Positions 17,848 to 27,596 of a DNA stretch of 64,000 bases are shown in pieces. Each line of letters opens with the position of its first letter. Position 1 is the stretch's first letter. Under the pieces are notes generated by a model. It was not told where the DNA came from, did no database searches, and saw only the letters and a list, made by a program, of their open reading frames with translations. The position numbers and the translations under genes were made by a program. The DNA is taken from positions 682,001-746,000 of the forward strand of contig NZ_CP101497.1 of NCBI RefSeq assembly GCF_024362325.1. The letters run 5' to 3'. This DNA comes from Microcella humidisoli (GTDB lineage: Bacteria; Actinomycetota; Actinomycetes; Actinomycetales; Microbacteriaceae).

Positions 17848-17853
17848 TAGATT
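17848..17853 (+). promoter_or_regulatory. possible -10 for tRNA-Lys
   Basis: TAGATT fits TANNNT and ends 10 bases before the mature tRNA 5' end, suitable spacing for a short leader. Confidence 0.4.
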
Positions 17854-17863
17854 AGGGAGGTAG

Positions 17864-17936
17864 GGGCCTCTAGCTCAGTTGGTAGAGCAGCGGACTTTTA
17901 ATCCGCGGGTCGTCGGTTCGAGCCCGACGGGGCCTA
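17864..17936 (+). tRNA. tRNA-Lys (anticodon TTT)
   Basis: A 73-base cloverleaf is readable: acceptor GGGCCTC with GGGGCCT, D arm from GCTCAGTTGGTAGAGC, anticodon stem GCGGA with loop CTTTTAA giving anticodon TTT, and T arm GTCGGTTCGAGCCCGAC. The acceptor uses two G-U pairs, including the terminal one. The discriminator is A and no CCA is encoded, so CCA must be added. It ends directly against the stop codon of the opposing gene at 17937. Confidence 0.97.
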
Positions 17937-18344
17937 CTAATTGTTGAAGCCGTCGCGCGGACCAGGGGTGTCCTTGAGCACACGGAAGACGCCGATCTCG
18001 GTGACCCCGTCGGACTCGTAGACGGGAATGTCGTAGACGGCATTGGCGTCGGAGGTCGACCGCCAGAGGTTGCGCGCGAACTCCAGCTCGCTCACCCGGA
18101 TGTAGCCGGTCTTGCCGCCCTCCGCTCGCGCCACGATGAGGTCGGGCACGCGATCGTTGAGCGGGCTGCCGTAGGTCTCGCCGTTGGCATTGACCTCGAA
18201 CTCGATCTGATCGCCGACGATCTCGGTCGACGGAGCGACGGCCTGCGTGAACATGTCGCCGAGCGTGGGCGCGAGGGCGAACCCGCCGCCGACGACCACC
18301 ACCCCGCCCGCGATCATCGCGATGGTCTTCGGTGCAATGGCCAT
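17937..18344 (-). CDS. hypothetical membrane-anchored protein
   Basis: This 135-residue protein starts at ATG 18344. An N-terminal hydrophobic helix (about 7-29, IAMIAGGVVVVGGGFALAP) acts as a signal anchor. A polar domain follows with DQIEFEVNANGETYGSPLND, GYIRVSEL and DIPVYESDGVTEIGVFRV, probably beta-rich and outside the membrane. I recall related proteins only in Microbacteriaceae. Function unknown. Its TAG stop abuts the 3' end of tRNA-Lys on the opposite strand. Confidence 0.7.
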   Translation of the reverse strand: MAIAPKTIAMIAGGVVVVGGGFALAPTLGDMFTQAVAPSTEIVGDQIEFEVNANGETYGSPLNDRVPDLIVARAEGGKTGYIRVSELEFARNLWRSTSDANAVYDIPVYESDGVTEIGVFRVLKDTPGPRDGFNN

Positions 18345-18486
18345 GGTCGACTCCCCCGTCGAACGCGCGCGCATCCGCACGCGGGGAGCATTCCCCAGCC
18401 CCCTCGCTCATCCAATCACCCGGACGGCATGAGGGTCACCCCCCGTTCGCGGGCGGCCACGACGATCGGTGCTGCGGATGCTGCGC

Positions 18487-19425
18487 TCAGGCCGGGCGGC
18501 AGATTCCCCAGCTGCCCGACCAGGAGGCGCCGGGGTCGATCCACCGCAGACCGACCCCGGAGTTCAGGGCGTCGGCCGGCGCCGTCATGGGCTCGACGGC
18601 GATGGCCGTGACGGGCCCGGCAGCGGTCGGGAAGACGCGCGTGATGAACAGCTGCAGCCACTCCCAGTCGCCGTCTTGCCACACTTCGGTCTCGGTGCCG
18701 TCGGCGGCCGTCAGCACCGTGCGGGTGACGCCGTCGTCGTCGGGCTGCACGCGGAAGGCATCGTCGAGCGCGAGGGCCCCGATGCGTCGACCCGCGGTGA
18801 GATCCCACTCGCCCTCGGCGGGCTCGAGGCCAACGGGGTTGAGGCGCTCGTCGACCATGACGTGCTCGACCGTGCGCGCCGCGATCGTGAGCTCGTCGAC
18901 CGCGTGCGCGCCCACGCGGATGAAGGGGTGCGTGCCGACCGCGTAGGGCGCGGGGCGGTCGCCGAGGTTGGTGACGGCGTGGGTGACGCGCACGCCGTTG
19001 CCGGTCAGGCGGTACTCGACCGTGGTCCAGAGGTGGAAAGGGTAGCCGTGCTGCGGCACCACGGCGGCACCGAGTGTCACGGCATCGTCGGTCTTCTCGA
19101 CGAGCTGGTACGAGGTGTTGCGCAGCAGTCCGTGGATGGCGTTCGTGCGGTCCACCTCGGTGAGGTCCAGCTGCAGCGTGGCCCCCTCGTGCACCCAGCG
19201 GCCGTCGCGCACGCGGTTGGGCCAGGGCACGAGCACGATGCCGCAGCCGAACGGCGGGGTCGACTGCTCGTCGAAGCCCTGCACGAGGTCGTGCCCATCG
19301 ACGGTGAGGTGCCGCAGCGCCGCGGCCACGGAGGTGATGATCGCCTCGACGGGGCCGTGGGCGCCGTCGTGATGCAGGGCGTACTGCTCGCCCGTCGGGG
19401 GCGTTGCGCGATGCGTCGTGCTCAT
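18487..19425 (-). CDS. galM: aldose 1-epimerase family protein (GalM-like)
   Basis: This 312-residue protein is of the galactose mutarotase superfamily. Recognised stretches are FGCGIVLVPWPNRVRDG, NAIHGLLRNTSYQ with its conserved His, HGYPFHLWTTVEYRLT, and YAVGTHPFIRVG with the catalytic-type His. It interconverts alpha and beta aldoses. It lies 4 bases after the DeoR gene and opposite galTK, so galactose is the likely substrate. The start ATG 19425 (MSTTHRATPP) was chosen because upstream sequence codes for the DeoR protein. Confidence 0.87.
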   Translation of the reverse strand: MSTTHRATPPTGEQYALHHDGAHGPVEAIITSVAAALRHLTVDGHDLVQGFDEQSTPPFGCGIVLVPWPNRVRDGRWVHEGATLQLDLTEVDRTNAIHGLLRNTSYQLVEKTDDAVTLGAAVVPQHGYPFHLWTTVEYRLTGNGVRVTHAVTNLGDRPAPYAVGTHPFIRVGAHAVDELTIAARTVEHVMVDERLNPVGLEPAEGEWDLTAGRRIGALALDDAFRVQPDDDGVTRTVLTAADGTETEVWQDGDWEWLQLFITRVFPTAAGPVTAIAVEPMTAPADALNSGVGLRWIDPGASWSGSWGICRPA

Positions 19426-19429
19426 GCCG

Positions 19430-20227
19430 TCACTGTACGCGCGAGACCGCCACCGTTGTGACAGCGAGGCCGGCCGCGCGCAGGGGCGCGAGCTCCGCAT
19501 CCGTCGCCGCATCGTCGGTGATGAGCTCGTCGAGCTCGCCGAGCGTGGCCACGCGCCCGAGGTGCACCTGGCCGATCTTGCTCGAGTCGGCGGCGAGCAC
19601 GCGCCGGGCGGCGCTCGCGACCATGCGGCGCTTGACCTCGGCTTCGGGCAGGTTGACGTTCGTGACCCCCGCGGCGGCGTCGATCCCCGTCGCGCCGAGG
19701 ATGGCGAGGTCGACGCGCACGTCATCGAGCAGCGTCGTCGCGAGGGGGTTCACGAGCGAGTGCTGCAGCGAGCGGACGGTGCCGCCGGTGACCACCACGG
19801 TGAAGCGCGGAATGGCCGGCTCGAGCGCGAGGGCGATCGCGAGCCCGTTCGTCACGATGACGACCTCGTCGAGATCGACGCGATCGACGAGGGCGTGGGC
19901 CACGGCGAGCGTCGTCGAGCCGACATCCAGCAGGATGCTCTCCCCCGAGCGCACGCGCGTCGCCGTCTCGGCGGCGATCGCGCGCTTGGCCCGGGTCAGG
20001 CGCGTGCGCGACTGCTCGAGGCTCGACTCCCGCTCGGCGACGAGGCCGCGCGGCATCGCTCCGCCGTGCACGCGCGTGATGCGGCCCTCGGTCTCGAGCG
20101 CAGCGAGGTCGGTGCGCACGGTCACCTCGCTCACGCCCAGCTCGCGCGCGAGGTCGGTGACCCGGGCGAAGCCGCGCCGGGCGATGGATGCCGCCATGCG
20201 GTCGCGGCGCAGCGGTGCGGCATCCAT
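19430..20227 (-). CDS. DeoR/GlpR-family transcriptional repressor
   Basis: This 265-residue regulator has an N-terminal DeoR winged helix (about 8-65, FARVTDLARELGVSEVTVRTDLAALETEGRI-type, with the diagnostic RVHGGA following). Its C-terminal DeoRC sugar-phosphate sensor contains LDVGSTTLAVAHAL and IVTNGLAIALAL. It is divergent from galT with an inverted-repeat operator in the 80-base gap, so it likely represses galM and galTK and is relieved by a sugar phosphate. Confidence 0.9.
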   Translation of the reverse strand: MDAAPLRRDRMAASIARRGFARVTDLARELGVSEVTVRTDLAALETEGRITRVHGGAMPRGLVAERESSLEQSRTRLTRAKRAIAAETATRVRSGESILLDVGSTTLAVAHALVDRVDLDEVVIVTNGLAIALALEPAIPRFTVVVTGGTVRSLQHSLVNPLATTLLDDVRVDLAILGATGIDAAAGVTNVNLPEAEVKRRMVASAARRVLAADSSKIGQVHLGRVATLGELDELITDDAATDAELAPLRAAGLAVTTVAVSRVQ

Positions 20228-20236
20228 GAGCGCTCC

Positions 20237-20262
20237 CTTTCGAGATCTGTCGATATCGAAAG
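20237..20262. promoter_or_regulatory. gal operator inverted repeat
   Basis: CTTTCGAGATC and GATATCGAAAG are arms of an inverted repeat with one mismatch in 11 and a 4-base spacer, located between the deoR and galT genes. A further CGAAA...TTTCG pairing extends to 20281. It is the likely site for the adjacent DeoR-family regulator. Confidence 0.65.
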
Positions 20263-20307
20263 CCTATCGCTTACGATTTCGCAAGCTTCCGGCCGTAGCA
20301 TCGTGAG

Positions 20308-21409
20308 GTGACGATCCGCTTCCACTCCACGACGCTCGCCGACGGCCGCGAGCTCATCTACGTCGACGACGCCGACACGACGCTGGGGCCCGAGCGCTCG
20401 ATCGACCGCCGGGTGCTCGACCCGCGGCCCGAGACCGCACGCATGCGGCAGGACGTGCTGACGGGCGAGTGGGTGTCGATCGCGAGCAATCGGCAGAACC
20501 GCGTCTTCATGCCGCCGCCGGATCAAGACCCGCTCGCGCCCGCGAGCGCGGCGAACCCGAGCGAGATCCCCAGCAACTACGACGTCGCCGTGTTCGAGAA
20601 TCGCTCCCCCAGCTTCGGCCCGGCCCTCGAGCACGAGCACGCGCCGACCAGCCTCGACGACCTCGCCGAGATCGGCATCGGCCGCAGCCGCACGAGCGTC
20701 GGCCGCTGCGAGGTCGTGTGCTTCTCGCCCGACCACGAGGGCTCGTTCGGCTCGCAGACCGTCAGCCGTGCGCGCACCGTGATCGAGGCGTGGGCGCACC
20801 GCACGGCGGCGCTGAGCGCGCTGCCGGGAATCCAGCAGGTCTTCCCCTTCGAGAACCGTGGCGCCGAGATCGGCGTGACCCTGCCGCACCCGCACGGGCA
20901 GATCTACGCCTACCCCTTCGTCACACCGCGCACGAACACGCTGCTGCGCTCGATCGACGCGGTCGGCCCCGACCTCTTCGCGCGCGTGCTCGAGAGCGAG
21001 CAGGGCAGTGAGCGCGTCGTGCTTCAGGGCGAGTACTTCACCGCCTTCGTGCCGTTCGCCGCGCGCTGGCCCATCGAGGTGCACGTGCTGCCGCACCGCC
21101 ACGTGCCCGACTTCGCCGCGCTGAGCGACGCGGAGAAGGACGAGCTCGCGCCGTTCTACCGCCGCCTGCTGCGCGGTATCGACGCGCTCTATCCCACGCC
21201 GACGCCGTACATCGCCGCCTGGCACCAGGCGCCCGTGCACATCGGGCGCGAGGCTGTGCGCCTCATGCTGCAGGTGACGAGCCCGCGGCGCGGCGCTGAC
21301 AGACTGAAGTACCTGGCCGGCTCGGAGGCCGCGATGGGCGCGTTCATCGGCGACGTCGCGCCCGAAGCCCAGGCCGCATTCATCCGCGAGGGAATCGAGA
21401 AGACCGGCA

Positions 21410-21417
<8 letters not shown>
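20308..21417 (+). CDS. galT: galactose-1-phosphate uridylyltransferase
   Basis: This 369-residue GalT has DVLTGEWVSIASNRQNR near the N-terminus, CEVVCFSPDHEGSF, VFPFENRGAEIGVTLPHPHGQI with the HPHGQ active site that carries the uridylylated histidine, and HVLPHRHVPDF. It exchanges UMP between UDP-glucose and galactose 1-phosphate in the Leloir pathway. The start is GTG 20308 with GAGG upstream. It overlaps galK by 8 bases. No galE is present in the window. Confidence 0.96.
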
Positions 21418-22567
<1,150 letters not shown>

Positions 22568-22584
22568 CGGCTCAGGGCGGGCCG

Positions 22585-23565
22585 CTACCAGCGGTTCTGC
22601 GCCTGCTCGGCCCAGCCGGTGAGGCCGTCGACGCTGACGCGCGTGCCGCTCGCGTCGAGCATCCACCCGCTCCACGTTCCCAGCGCCTGGTAGATGGTGC
22701 TGGCCACGACGACCGCATTGGTGCGCTCGACCCGGCGGTGACAGGGCGTGAGCGTCACGTCGGCGTGCTCGCCGACGACGCGCCACGGCGACGCGGGGTC
22801 GTCAAGGTCGTACTGCCAGCTGAGCTCCTCGTCGATGTAGTGCTGCACGCCGTCGACGAATACGGCGTTCTCGGTCGAGCCGGTGCCGTCGGTCCACTTC
22901 CCGCCGAGCTGCAGGCCGATGCGGCGGCCGTCGACGAGGCCCGAGCCCGCGGCCCAGTTCCACGTCATGCGGTACGGCCAGCGGCCGCGCCCGCGGTCGA
23001 GCACCGCCCAGCTGCCCTCCCCCACCGGGAAGGATCGGCCGTCGACGGTGATCGTGCCCGAGACCGGGCGGGCCACGTCTTTCAGGGTGTACTGAAAGAG
23101 CCGGTCGCTCCACGGCACGACCACGCCGAGCGCGTCGCCGGCGTCGGGGCTCGTCACGTCGATCGCGAAACCCGGTGCGGTGCCGCGGATGCTCGTGGCC
23201 GAACCCGCGGAGCGCATCCTGAGCTCAGCCGAACCCCACCGCGTGCTCGCCTCGAAGGGCGGCAGGGTGTCGGGGATGCTCGTGCCGCGTGCGAACGGCA
23301 CGAGCCCGCCGATCGTGCGATGCTCGCCGGTCGCCCTGTTGACGAGATAGATCGAGGGCACCGCCGCGTAGTCGAGGCTCGAGACCGTGAGGCCGGCGAA
23401 CCAGTCGGGGGTCATGATGCCCCAGTACTCCCACCGTTTGGTGCGACCCCAGCCGCGCAGGGGCGAGCGGTGCAGGGGCGTTCGGGTTCGCCCGACCGCG
23501 GCCGGGTTGAGCCGGCCGTTCGGCAGGCACAGGTCGACGGGCTCGGTGATCTCGTGCAACGGCAT
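22585..23565 (-). CDS. DUF2804 domain-containing protein
   Basis: This 326-residue protein begins with the family-typical TEPVDLCLPNGRLN and has RSPLRGWGRTKRWEYWGIM, WSDRLFQYTLKD, and GRGRWPYRMTWNWAAGSG. DUF2804 proteins have a lipocalin-like beta architecture and no assigned enzymatic role. The start ATG 23565 was chosen because the frame further upstream runs through mqo in the wrong reading. It lies 29 bases downstream of mqo and converges on galK with a 17-base gap. Confidence 0.85.
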   Translation of the reverse strand: MPLHEITEPVDLCLPNGRLNPAAVGRTRTPLHRSPLRGWGRTKRWEYWGIMTPDWFAGLTVSSLDYAAVPSIYLVNRATGEHRTIGGLVPFARGTSIPDTLPPFEASTRWGSAELRMRSAGSATSIRGTAPGFAIDVTSPDAGDALGVVVPWSDRLFQYTLKDVARPVSGTITVDGRSFPVGEGSWAVLDRGRGRWPYRMTWNWAAGSGLVDGRRIGLQLGGKWTDGTGSTENAVFVDGVQHYIDEELSWQYDLDDPASPWRVVGEHADVTLTPCHRRVERTNAVVVASTIYQALGTWSGWMLDASGTRVSVDGLTGWAEQAQNRW

Positions 23566-23594
23566 CGGTGCGGGGCGTTCGGCAGCGGATGGGC

Positions 23595-25067
23595 TCAGCG
23601 GGCGATCGCGAGCGTCTCGGCCGTGCTCTCGAGCAGCTCGGCGGCGAGCGCCGGGTCGTCGGAGACGTTGCGACCGTAGCTCGGCACCATCGCGAGCAGC
23701 CCGGGCTTCCAGGCCTCGAGCTTCTCGGGGAAGCACCGCTCGATGAGGTCGATCATGATCGACGGAGCGGTCGAGGCGCCGGGCGAGGCACCCAGGAGGC
23801 CCGCGATCGAGCCGTCGGCCGAGGCGACGACCTCGGTGCCGAACTGCAGCGTTCCGCCCTTGCCGGGCACGTTCTTGATGATCTGCACGCGCTGGCCGGC
23901 GGTCTGCTGGTACCAGTCGTCGCCGTCGGCGTTCGGGTAGAACTCGCGCAGGGCATCGAGCTTCGCCGATCGCGACGCGAGCAGCTCGCCGACCAGGTAC
24001 TTCACGAGGTCGAAGTTCTTGAGGCCCACCTGCAGCATCGGCACGAGGTTGTGCCAGCGGATCGAGCCGAACAGGTCGAACCACGATCCGGTCTTCAAGA
24101 ACTTGGGAGTGAAGCCCGCATAGGGGCCGAAGAGCAGGCTGGGCGAGCCGTCGACGACGCGCGTGTCGAGGTGCGGCACCGACATGGGCGGGGCTCCCAC
24201 TGAGGCCTTGCCGTAGATCTTGGCGTGGTGCTTCGCGACGACCGCGGGGTTGTCGGTGCGCAGCCACTGGCCGCTGACCGGGAAGCCGCCGAAACCGCGG
24301 ATCTCCTTGATGCCGCTCTTCTGCAGCAGCGGCAGCGCGTGGCCACCGGCGCCGACGAAGACGAACCGCGCGGTGACCTCAACCGGCGTCGTGCCGACCT
24401 CTTCGCGCAGGCGCAGCTTCCACAGCCCGTCTTTCGTGCGCCGGATGCTCTGCACGCTGTGCTCGACGTGCAGGGTCGCCCCGCTCGCGACGAGGCCGTT
24501 CATGAGCAGCTTGGTGAGCGCGCCGAAGTCGACGTCGGTGCCCGCGGCCATGCGCGTCGCGGCGATCGGCTGGGACTTGGCCCGGCCCGGGATGACGAGC
24601 GGCGCCCACTGGCGGATCACCGCGGCGTCGTCGCTGTACTCCATGCCGGCGAAGAGCGGGTGGTCCTTGAGCGCGTCGTAGCGCTTGCGCAGGTACTCGA
24701 CGTTGCTCTCGCCCCAGACGAGGCTCATGTGCGGCGTCGCGGTGAGGAACGCGCTCGGTTCGGGCAGCAGGCCCTTGCCGACGAGATACGACCAGAACTG
24801 GCGCGAGACCTGGAACTGCTCGTTGACCTTGACGGCGTTCGTGATCTCGATCGAGCCGTCGGGCCGCTCGGGCGTGTAGTTGAGCTCGCACAGGGCGGCG
24901 TGGCCCGTGCCGGCGTTGTTCCAGGGGTTCGAGCTCTCGAGCGCCACGTCGCTGAGGCGCTCGTAGATGCGGATGTCCCACTCGGGCTCGAGCTGACGCA
25001 GCATCGTGCCGAGGGTCGCGCTCATGATGCCGCCGCCGATGAGGACGACGTCGATGGGTTCAGTCAC
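23595..25067 (-). CDS. mqo: malate:quinone oxidoreductase
   Basis: This 490-residue FAD-dependent Mqo has the N-terminal dinucleotide motif VVLIGGGIMSATLGTML, WNNAGTGHAALCELNYTPE, FVFVGAGGHALPLLQKSGI and SPGASTAPSIMIDLI. It oxidises malate to oxaloacetate and passes electrons to quinone, as a membrane-associated TCA-cycle enzyme. It is divergent from the TSUP exporter across 57 bases. Confidence 0.97.
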   Translation of the reverse strand: MTEPIDVVLIGGGIMSATLGTMLRQLEPEWDIRIYERLSDVALESSNPWNNAGTGHAALCELNYTPERPDGSIEITNAVKVNEQFQVSRQFWSYLVGKGLLPEPSAFLTATPHMSLVWGESNVEYLRKRYDALKDHPLFAGMEYSDDAAVIRQWAPLVIPGRAKSQPIAATRMAAGTDVDFGALTKLLMNGLVASGATLHVEHSVQSIRRTKDGLWKLRLREEVGTTPVEVTARFVFVGAGGHALPLLQKSGIKEIRGFGGFPVSGQWLRTDNPAVVAKHHAKIYGKASVGAPPMSVPHLDTRVVDGSPSLLFGPYAGFTPKFLKTGSWFDLFGSIRWHNLVPMLQVGLKNFDLVKYLVGELLASRSAKLDALREFYPNADGDDWYQQTAGQRVQIIKNVPGKGGTLQFGTEVVASADGSIAGLLGASPGASTAPSIMIDLIERCFPEKLEAWKPGLLAMVPSYGRNVSDDPALAAELLESTAETLAIAR

Positions 25068-25124
25068 CCCGCCAGTTTAGTCTCGCTCAACAGGGGTTCG
25101 ACGCGGCCCGACTAGGCTGGCCCG

Positions 25125-25880
25125 GTGATTCTGCCCCTTCTTGCGATCGGAGCAATCGGGGGCCTGTTCTCCGGTCTCTTCGGGGTCGGCGGCGGCTTCA
25201 TCATGGTGCCGCTCATGATGGCCTGGCTGCGCTTCGACCAGCGCCGGGCATCCGCCACCTCGTTGCTCGCGATCATCCCGCCGGCAGCGCTCAGCGCGTC
25301 GCTCTACGGCGCGCGGGGGCAGATCGATCTGCTCGCCGCCGCCATCATCGCCGTCGGGGCGATCGCGGGAACACCGCTCGGTGCCCTGCTGCTGCGGCGC
25401 CTCTCGCTCGTCTGGCTCAAGTGGCTCTTCATCGCGGGGCTGCTCGCCACCGCGCTGCGGCTCGTCGTCGTCGCGCCCGAGCGCAGCGGGGTGCTCGAGT
25501 ACGGGGTCGTGACGGTGCTCGGCCTCGTCGCGCTCGGCGTGCTCATGGGCGTGCTCGCGGGGCTGCTCGGCGTGGGCGGCGGCATCGTCGCGGTGCCCGT
25601 GTTGATCGCCGTGTTCGGGGTCGGTGATCTGCTCGCGAAGGGCACCTCGCTACTCGCGATGATTCCGGGCGCGATCGCCGGCACGGCGACGAATCTGCGG
25701 GCGGGGCTCGTGCAGTGGCGCGAGTCCGCGACGATCGGTGCGGCGGCCGCGGTGATGTCGCTCGTCGGTGTCTGGCTGGCGTTCCTCATCCCGCCGCAGC
25801 TCGCGGCGTGGCTGTTCGCCGCGCTGCTGCTCGGGGTGATCGTGCAGATGGCGCTGCGGCGCGTGCCGCCGCGCGGCTGA
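25125..25880 (+). CDS. TauE/SafE (TSUP) family exporter
   Basis: This 251-residue membrane protein has about eight helices and the duplicated TSUP motif: GLFSGLFGVGGGFIMVPL near residue 12 and GVLAGLLGVGGGIVAVPV near 143. Family members export sulfite, sulfoacetate or other organosulfur anions. The substrate cannot be assigned from context. GTG start at 25125. Confidence 0.88.
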   Translation: MILPLLAIGAIGGLFSGLFGVGGGFIMVPLMMAWLRFDQRRASATSLLAIIPPAALSASLYGARGQIDLLAAAIIAVGAIAGTPLGALLLRRLSLVWLKWLFIAGLLATALRLVVVAPERSGVLEYGVVTVLGLVALGVLMGVLAGLLGVGGGIVAVPVLIAVFGVGDLLAKGTSLLAMIPGAIAGTATNLRAGLVQWRESATIGAAAAVMSLVGVWLAFLIPPQLAAWLFAALLLGVIVQMALRRVPPRG

Positions 25881-25969
25881 TCCGGCCGCGTGGTCCAGCG
25901 ACGGCGAGCCCCGTCAGGACGTCGTCGATACAGTGTGAGTCGAGTCGACCTTCGAGAAGATGGGGCATC

Positions 25970-26617
25970 GTGACTGAATCACCGAGTGTGCGCCCCCCGA
26001 TCGGCAACAGCACGATCGAGCGGGTCGCACTGGTACTGGAAGAGCTGTCGAAGCACCCGACTGGCACCGGACCTCGAGAGATCGCCCGTGCCACCGGCGT
26101 CGATCGCAGTGCGGCGAGCCGAGTTCTCGCAAGCCTCCGAGACGCCGGTTTCGCCGAACAGGAAAGCGATTTGGGCCCGTATCTGCCGGGAGTCAGACTG
26201 AAGGCTCTCGCGCTGCGGTTACAGGATCACGACGGCGTCGCGTCGGTCGTTCGCCCCATCATCGAGCGGCTTCGCACCGATCTCGACGAGTCCGTATCCT
26301 TCATCACTGGCGCGATGGACGAGGCACGGCACCTCGTCGTTGCTGAGTCCGCTCGCCGTATTCGCTTCTCGGCGGCGGAAGGCGCTCCTGCCGTGGACGA
26401 CCTCCATGGCTTCCCTCCAACGCTCGTCGATGGCGTCGCCGTCCTCAGCGATGACGATGCCGTCAGAGTGATCGCGCCCATCGACGACGAGCGCCCCGAC
26501 CGTTCAGCTCTGCTCATGGTCGCTCTCCCGCGCTCGAGAGCGACGGAGTCGACGATTCAGCGCGCCTCCCAGGAAACACGTGCGACCGCGCGCGAGCTGC
26601 ACAACCTCCTCCACTGA
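25970..26617 (+). CDS. short IclR-family transcriptional regulator
   Basis: This 215-residue regulator starts at GTG 25970. An IclR winged helix occupies about 12-75 (IERVALVLEELSKHP, DRSAASRVLASLRDAGF). The effector domain is short: it starts like IclR (VASVVRPIIERLRTDLDESVSF) but lacks the usual central HxTAxGKALLA and GYA blocks, so it is about 35-40 residues shorter than the family norm. Codon use has more T- and A-ending codons than flanking genes, hinting at recent acquisition. Its target is unknown. Confidence 0.75.
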   Translation: MTESPSVRPPIGNSTIERVALVLEELSKHPTGTGPREIARATGVDRSAASRVLASLRDAGFAEQESDLGPYLPGVRLKALALRLQDHDGVASVVRPIIERLRTDLDESVSFITGAMDEARHLVVAESARRIRFSAAEGAPAVDDLHGFPPTLVDGVAVLSDDDAVRVIAPIDDERPDRSALLMVALPRSRATESTIQRASQETRATARELHNLLH

Positions 26618-26647
26618 CGGGCGTCGCCGCGCTCTGAGCGGCGGCAC

Positions 26648-27559
26648 TCACTCGGCGAGCGAGCGGTCGGTCGTGAGATCGATCGACGCCCACAGCTCGT
26701 AGCCGAGCGTGTCGAGCCCGGCGAGCAGCTCGCGGCGCACCGCGTCTTGCCCCTCGATCGTCCACGTGCCGGGTTCGACGACGATGTCGATCTGCAGGTA
26801 GAGCTTGCGCCCGAGCTTCGTCATGCGGATGTACGGGTCGCCCAGGCCGTGCCGCGCGCGGATCGCCTCGACCTCGGCGAGCACCCGCTGCTGCACCTCG
26901 GGCGACGGCGCGCCCTCGAGCAGCTCGTAGATGCCCGACCGCAGGAACCGAATGGGGATCGGGGCGAGCATCGCGACGGCGACGAGCACGAGCACGGGGT
27001 CGAGGAACCGGACGAGGCCCCCGAACGACGTCGAGGCGATGAGCACCGCGACCGTCGCACCGATGACCATGACGGCGTTGCGCACGGCGCCCGCGCGCCA
27101 CTGCAGCGCCTCGACGCGCACGAGCTCTGAGCCACCCGACCGGCGCAGCAGGTGCGCCGCGAAGATTCCGCTGACGACGGCCGAGAGCAGGCCGTAGATG
27201 ACGACCGAGATCGGCGCGACATCGCTGCCCCCGTCGAGGATGAGCACGACCGCGTCGACCGCGGCGATGAGCAGTGTGCCGAGCATGGCGACGCCCTGCA
27301 GCATGATCGCGAACGGGGTCAACGACTCGCGCCCGAACGGATACCGCGCCGATGGCCCGCTCTCCACGGCGCGCGAGGCGCGCAACGAGATCCAGGTGAG
27401 CGAGAGCCCGATGATGCCGTACACGCCGTCGAACACGATGATGCGCGAGCCGACCGCGAGGCCGCCGACGACGGCGATCGCCGAGATCACGAGGGCGACG
27501 ACGACCGACTGCATGAGTGCGGAGCGCTCGGTGAGCGCGGGCGCCGCCGGTGTGGTCAC
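26648..27559 (-). CDS. cation diffusion facilitator-like transporter, divergent
   Basis: This 303-residue protein has six predicted membrane helices followed by a soluble C-terminal domain (about 205-300), the CDF layout. The RYPFGRESLTPFAIMLQG loop matches the family. However, the helix-2 metal motif reads FDGVYGIIG rather than DxxxD, and helix 5 has AVRNAVMVIGA rather than HxxxD. The transport-site residues of zinc/iron CDFs therefore appear largely absent. It could transport another ion or be non-transporting. GTG start at 27559. Confidence 0.75.
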   Translation of the reverse strand: MTTPAAPALTERSALMQSVVVALVISAIAVVGGLAVGSRIIVFDGVYGIIGLSLTWISLRASRAVESGPSARYPFGRESLTPFAIMLQGVAMLGTLLIAAVDAVVLILDGGSDVAPISVVIYGLLSAVVSGIFAAHLLRRSGGSELVRVEALQWRAGAVRNAVMVIGATVAVLIASTSFGGLVRFLDPVLVLVAVAMLAPIPIRFLRSGIYELLEGAPSPEVQQRVLAEVEAIRARHGLGDPYIRMTKLGRKLYLQIDIVVEPGTWTIEGQDAVRRELLAGLDTLGYELWASIDLTTDRSLAE

Positions 27560-27596
27560 GCGCTCAGCGTACTGCCCGGGCCGTCGTCGCAGCAGG

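Noticed and set aside
25715..25969. Upstream extension of the IclR gene
   Set aside because: The segment is in another frame of the TSUP exporter and has no HTH character; the IclR domain starts after GTG 25970.
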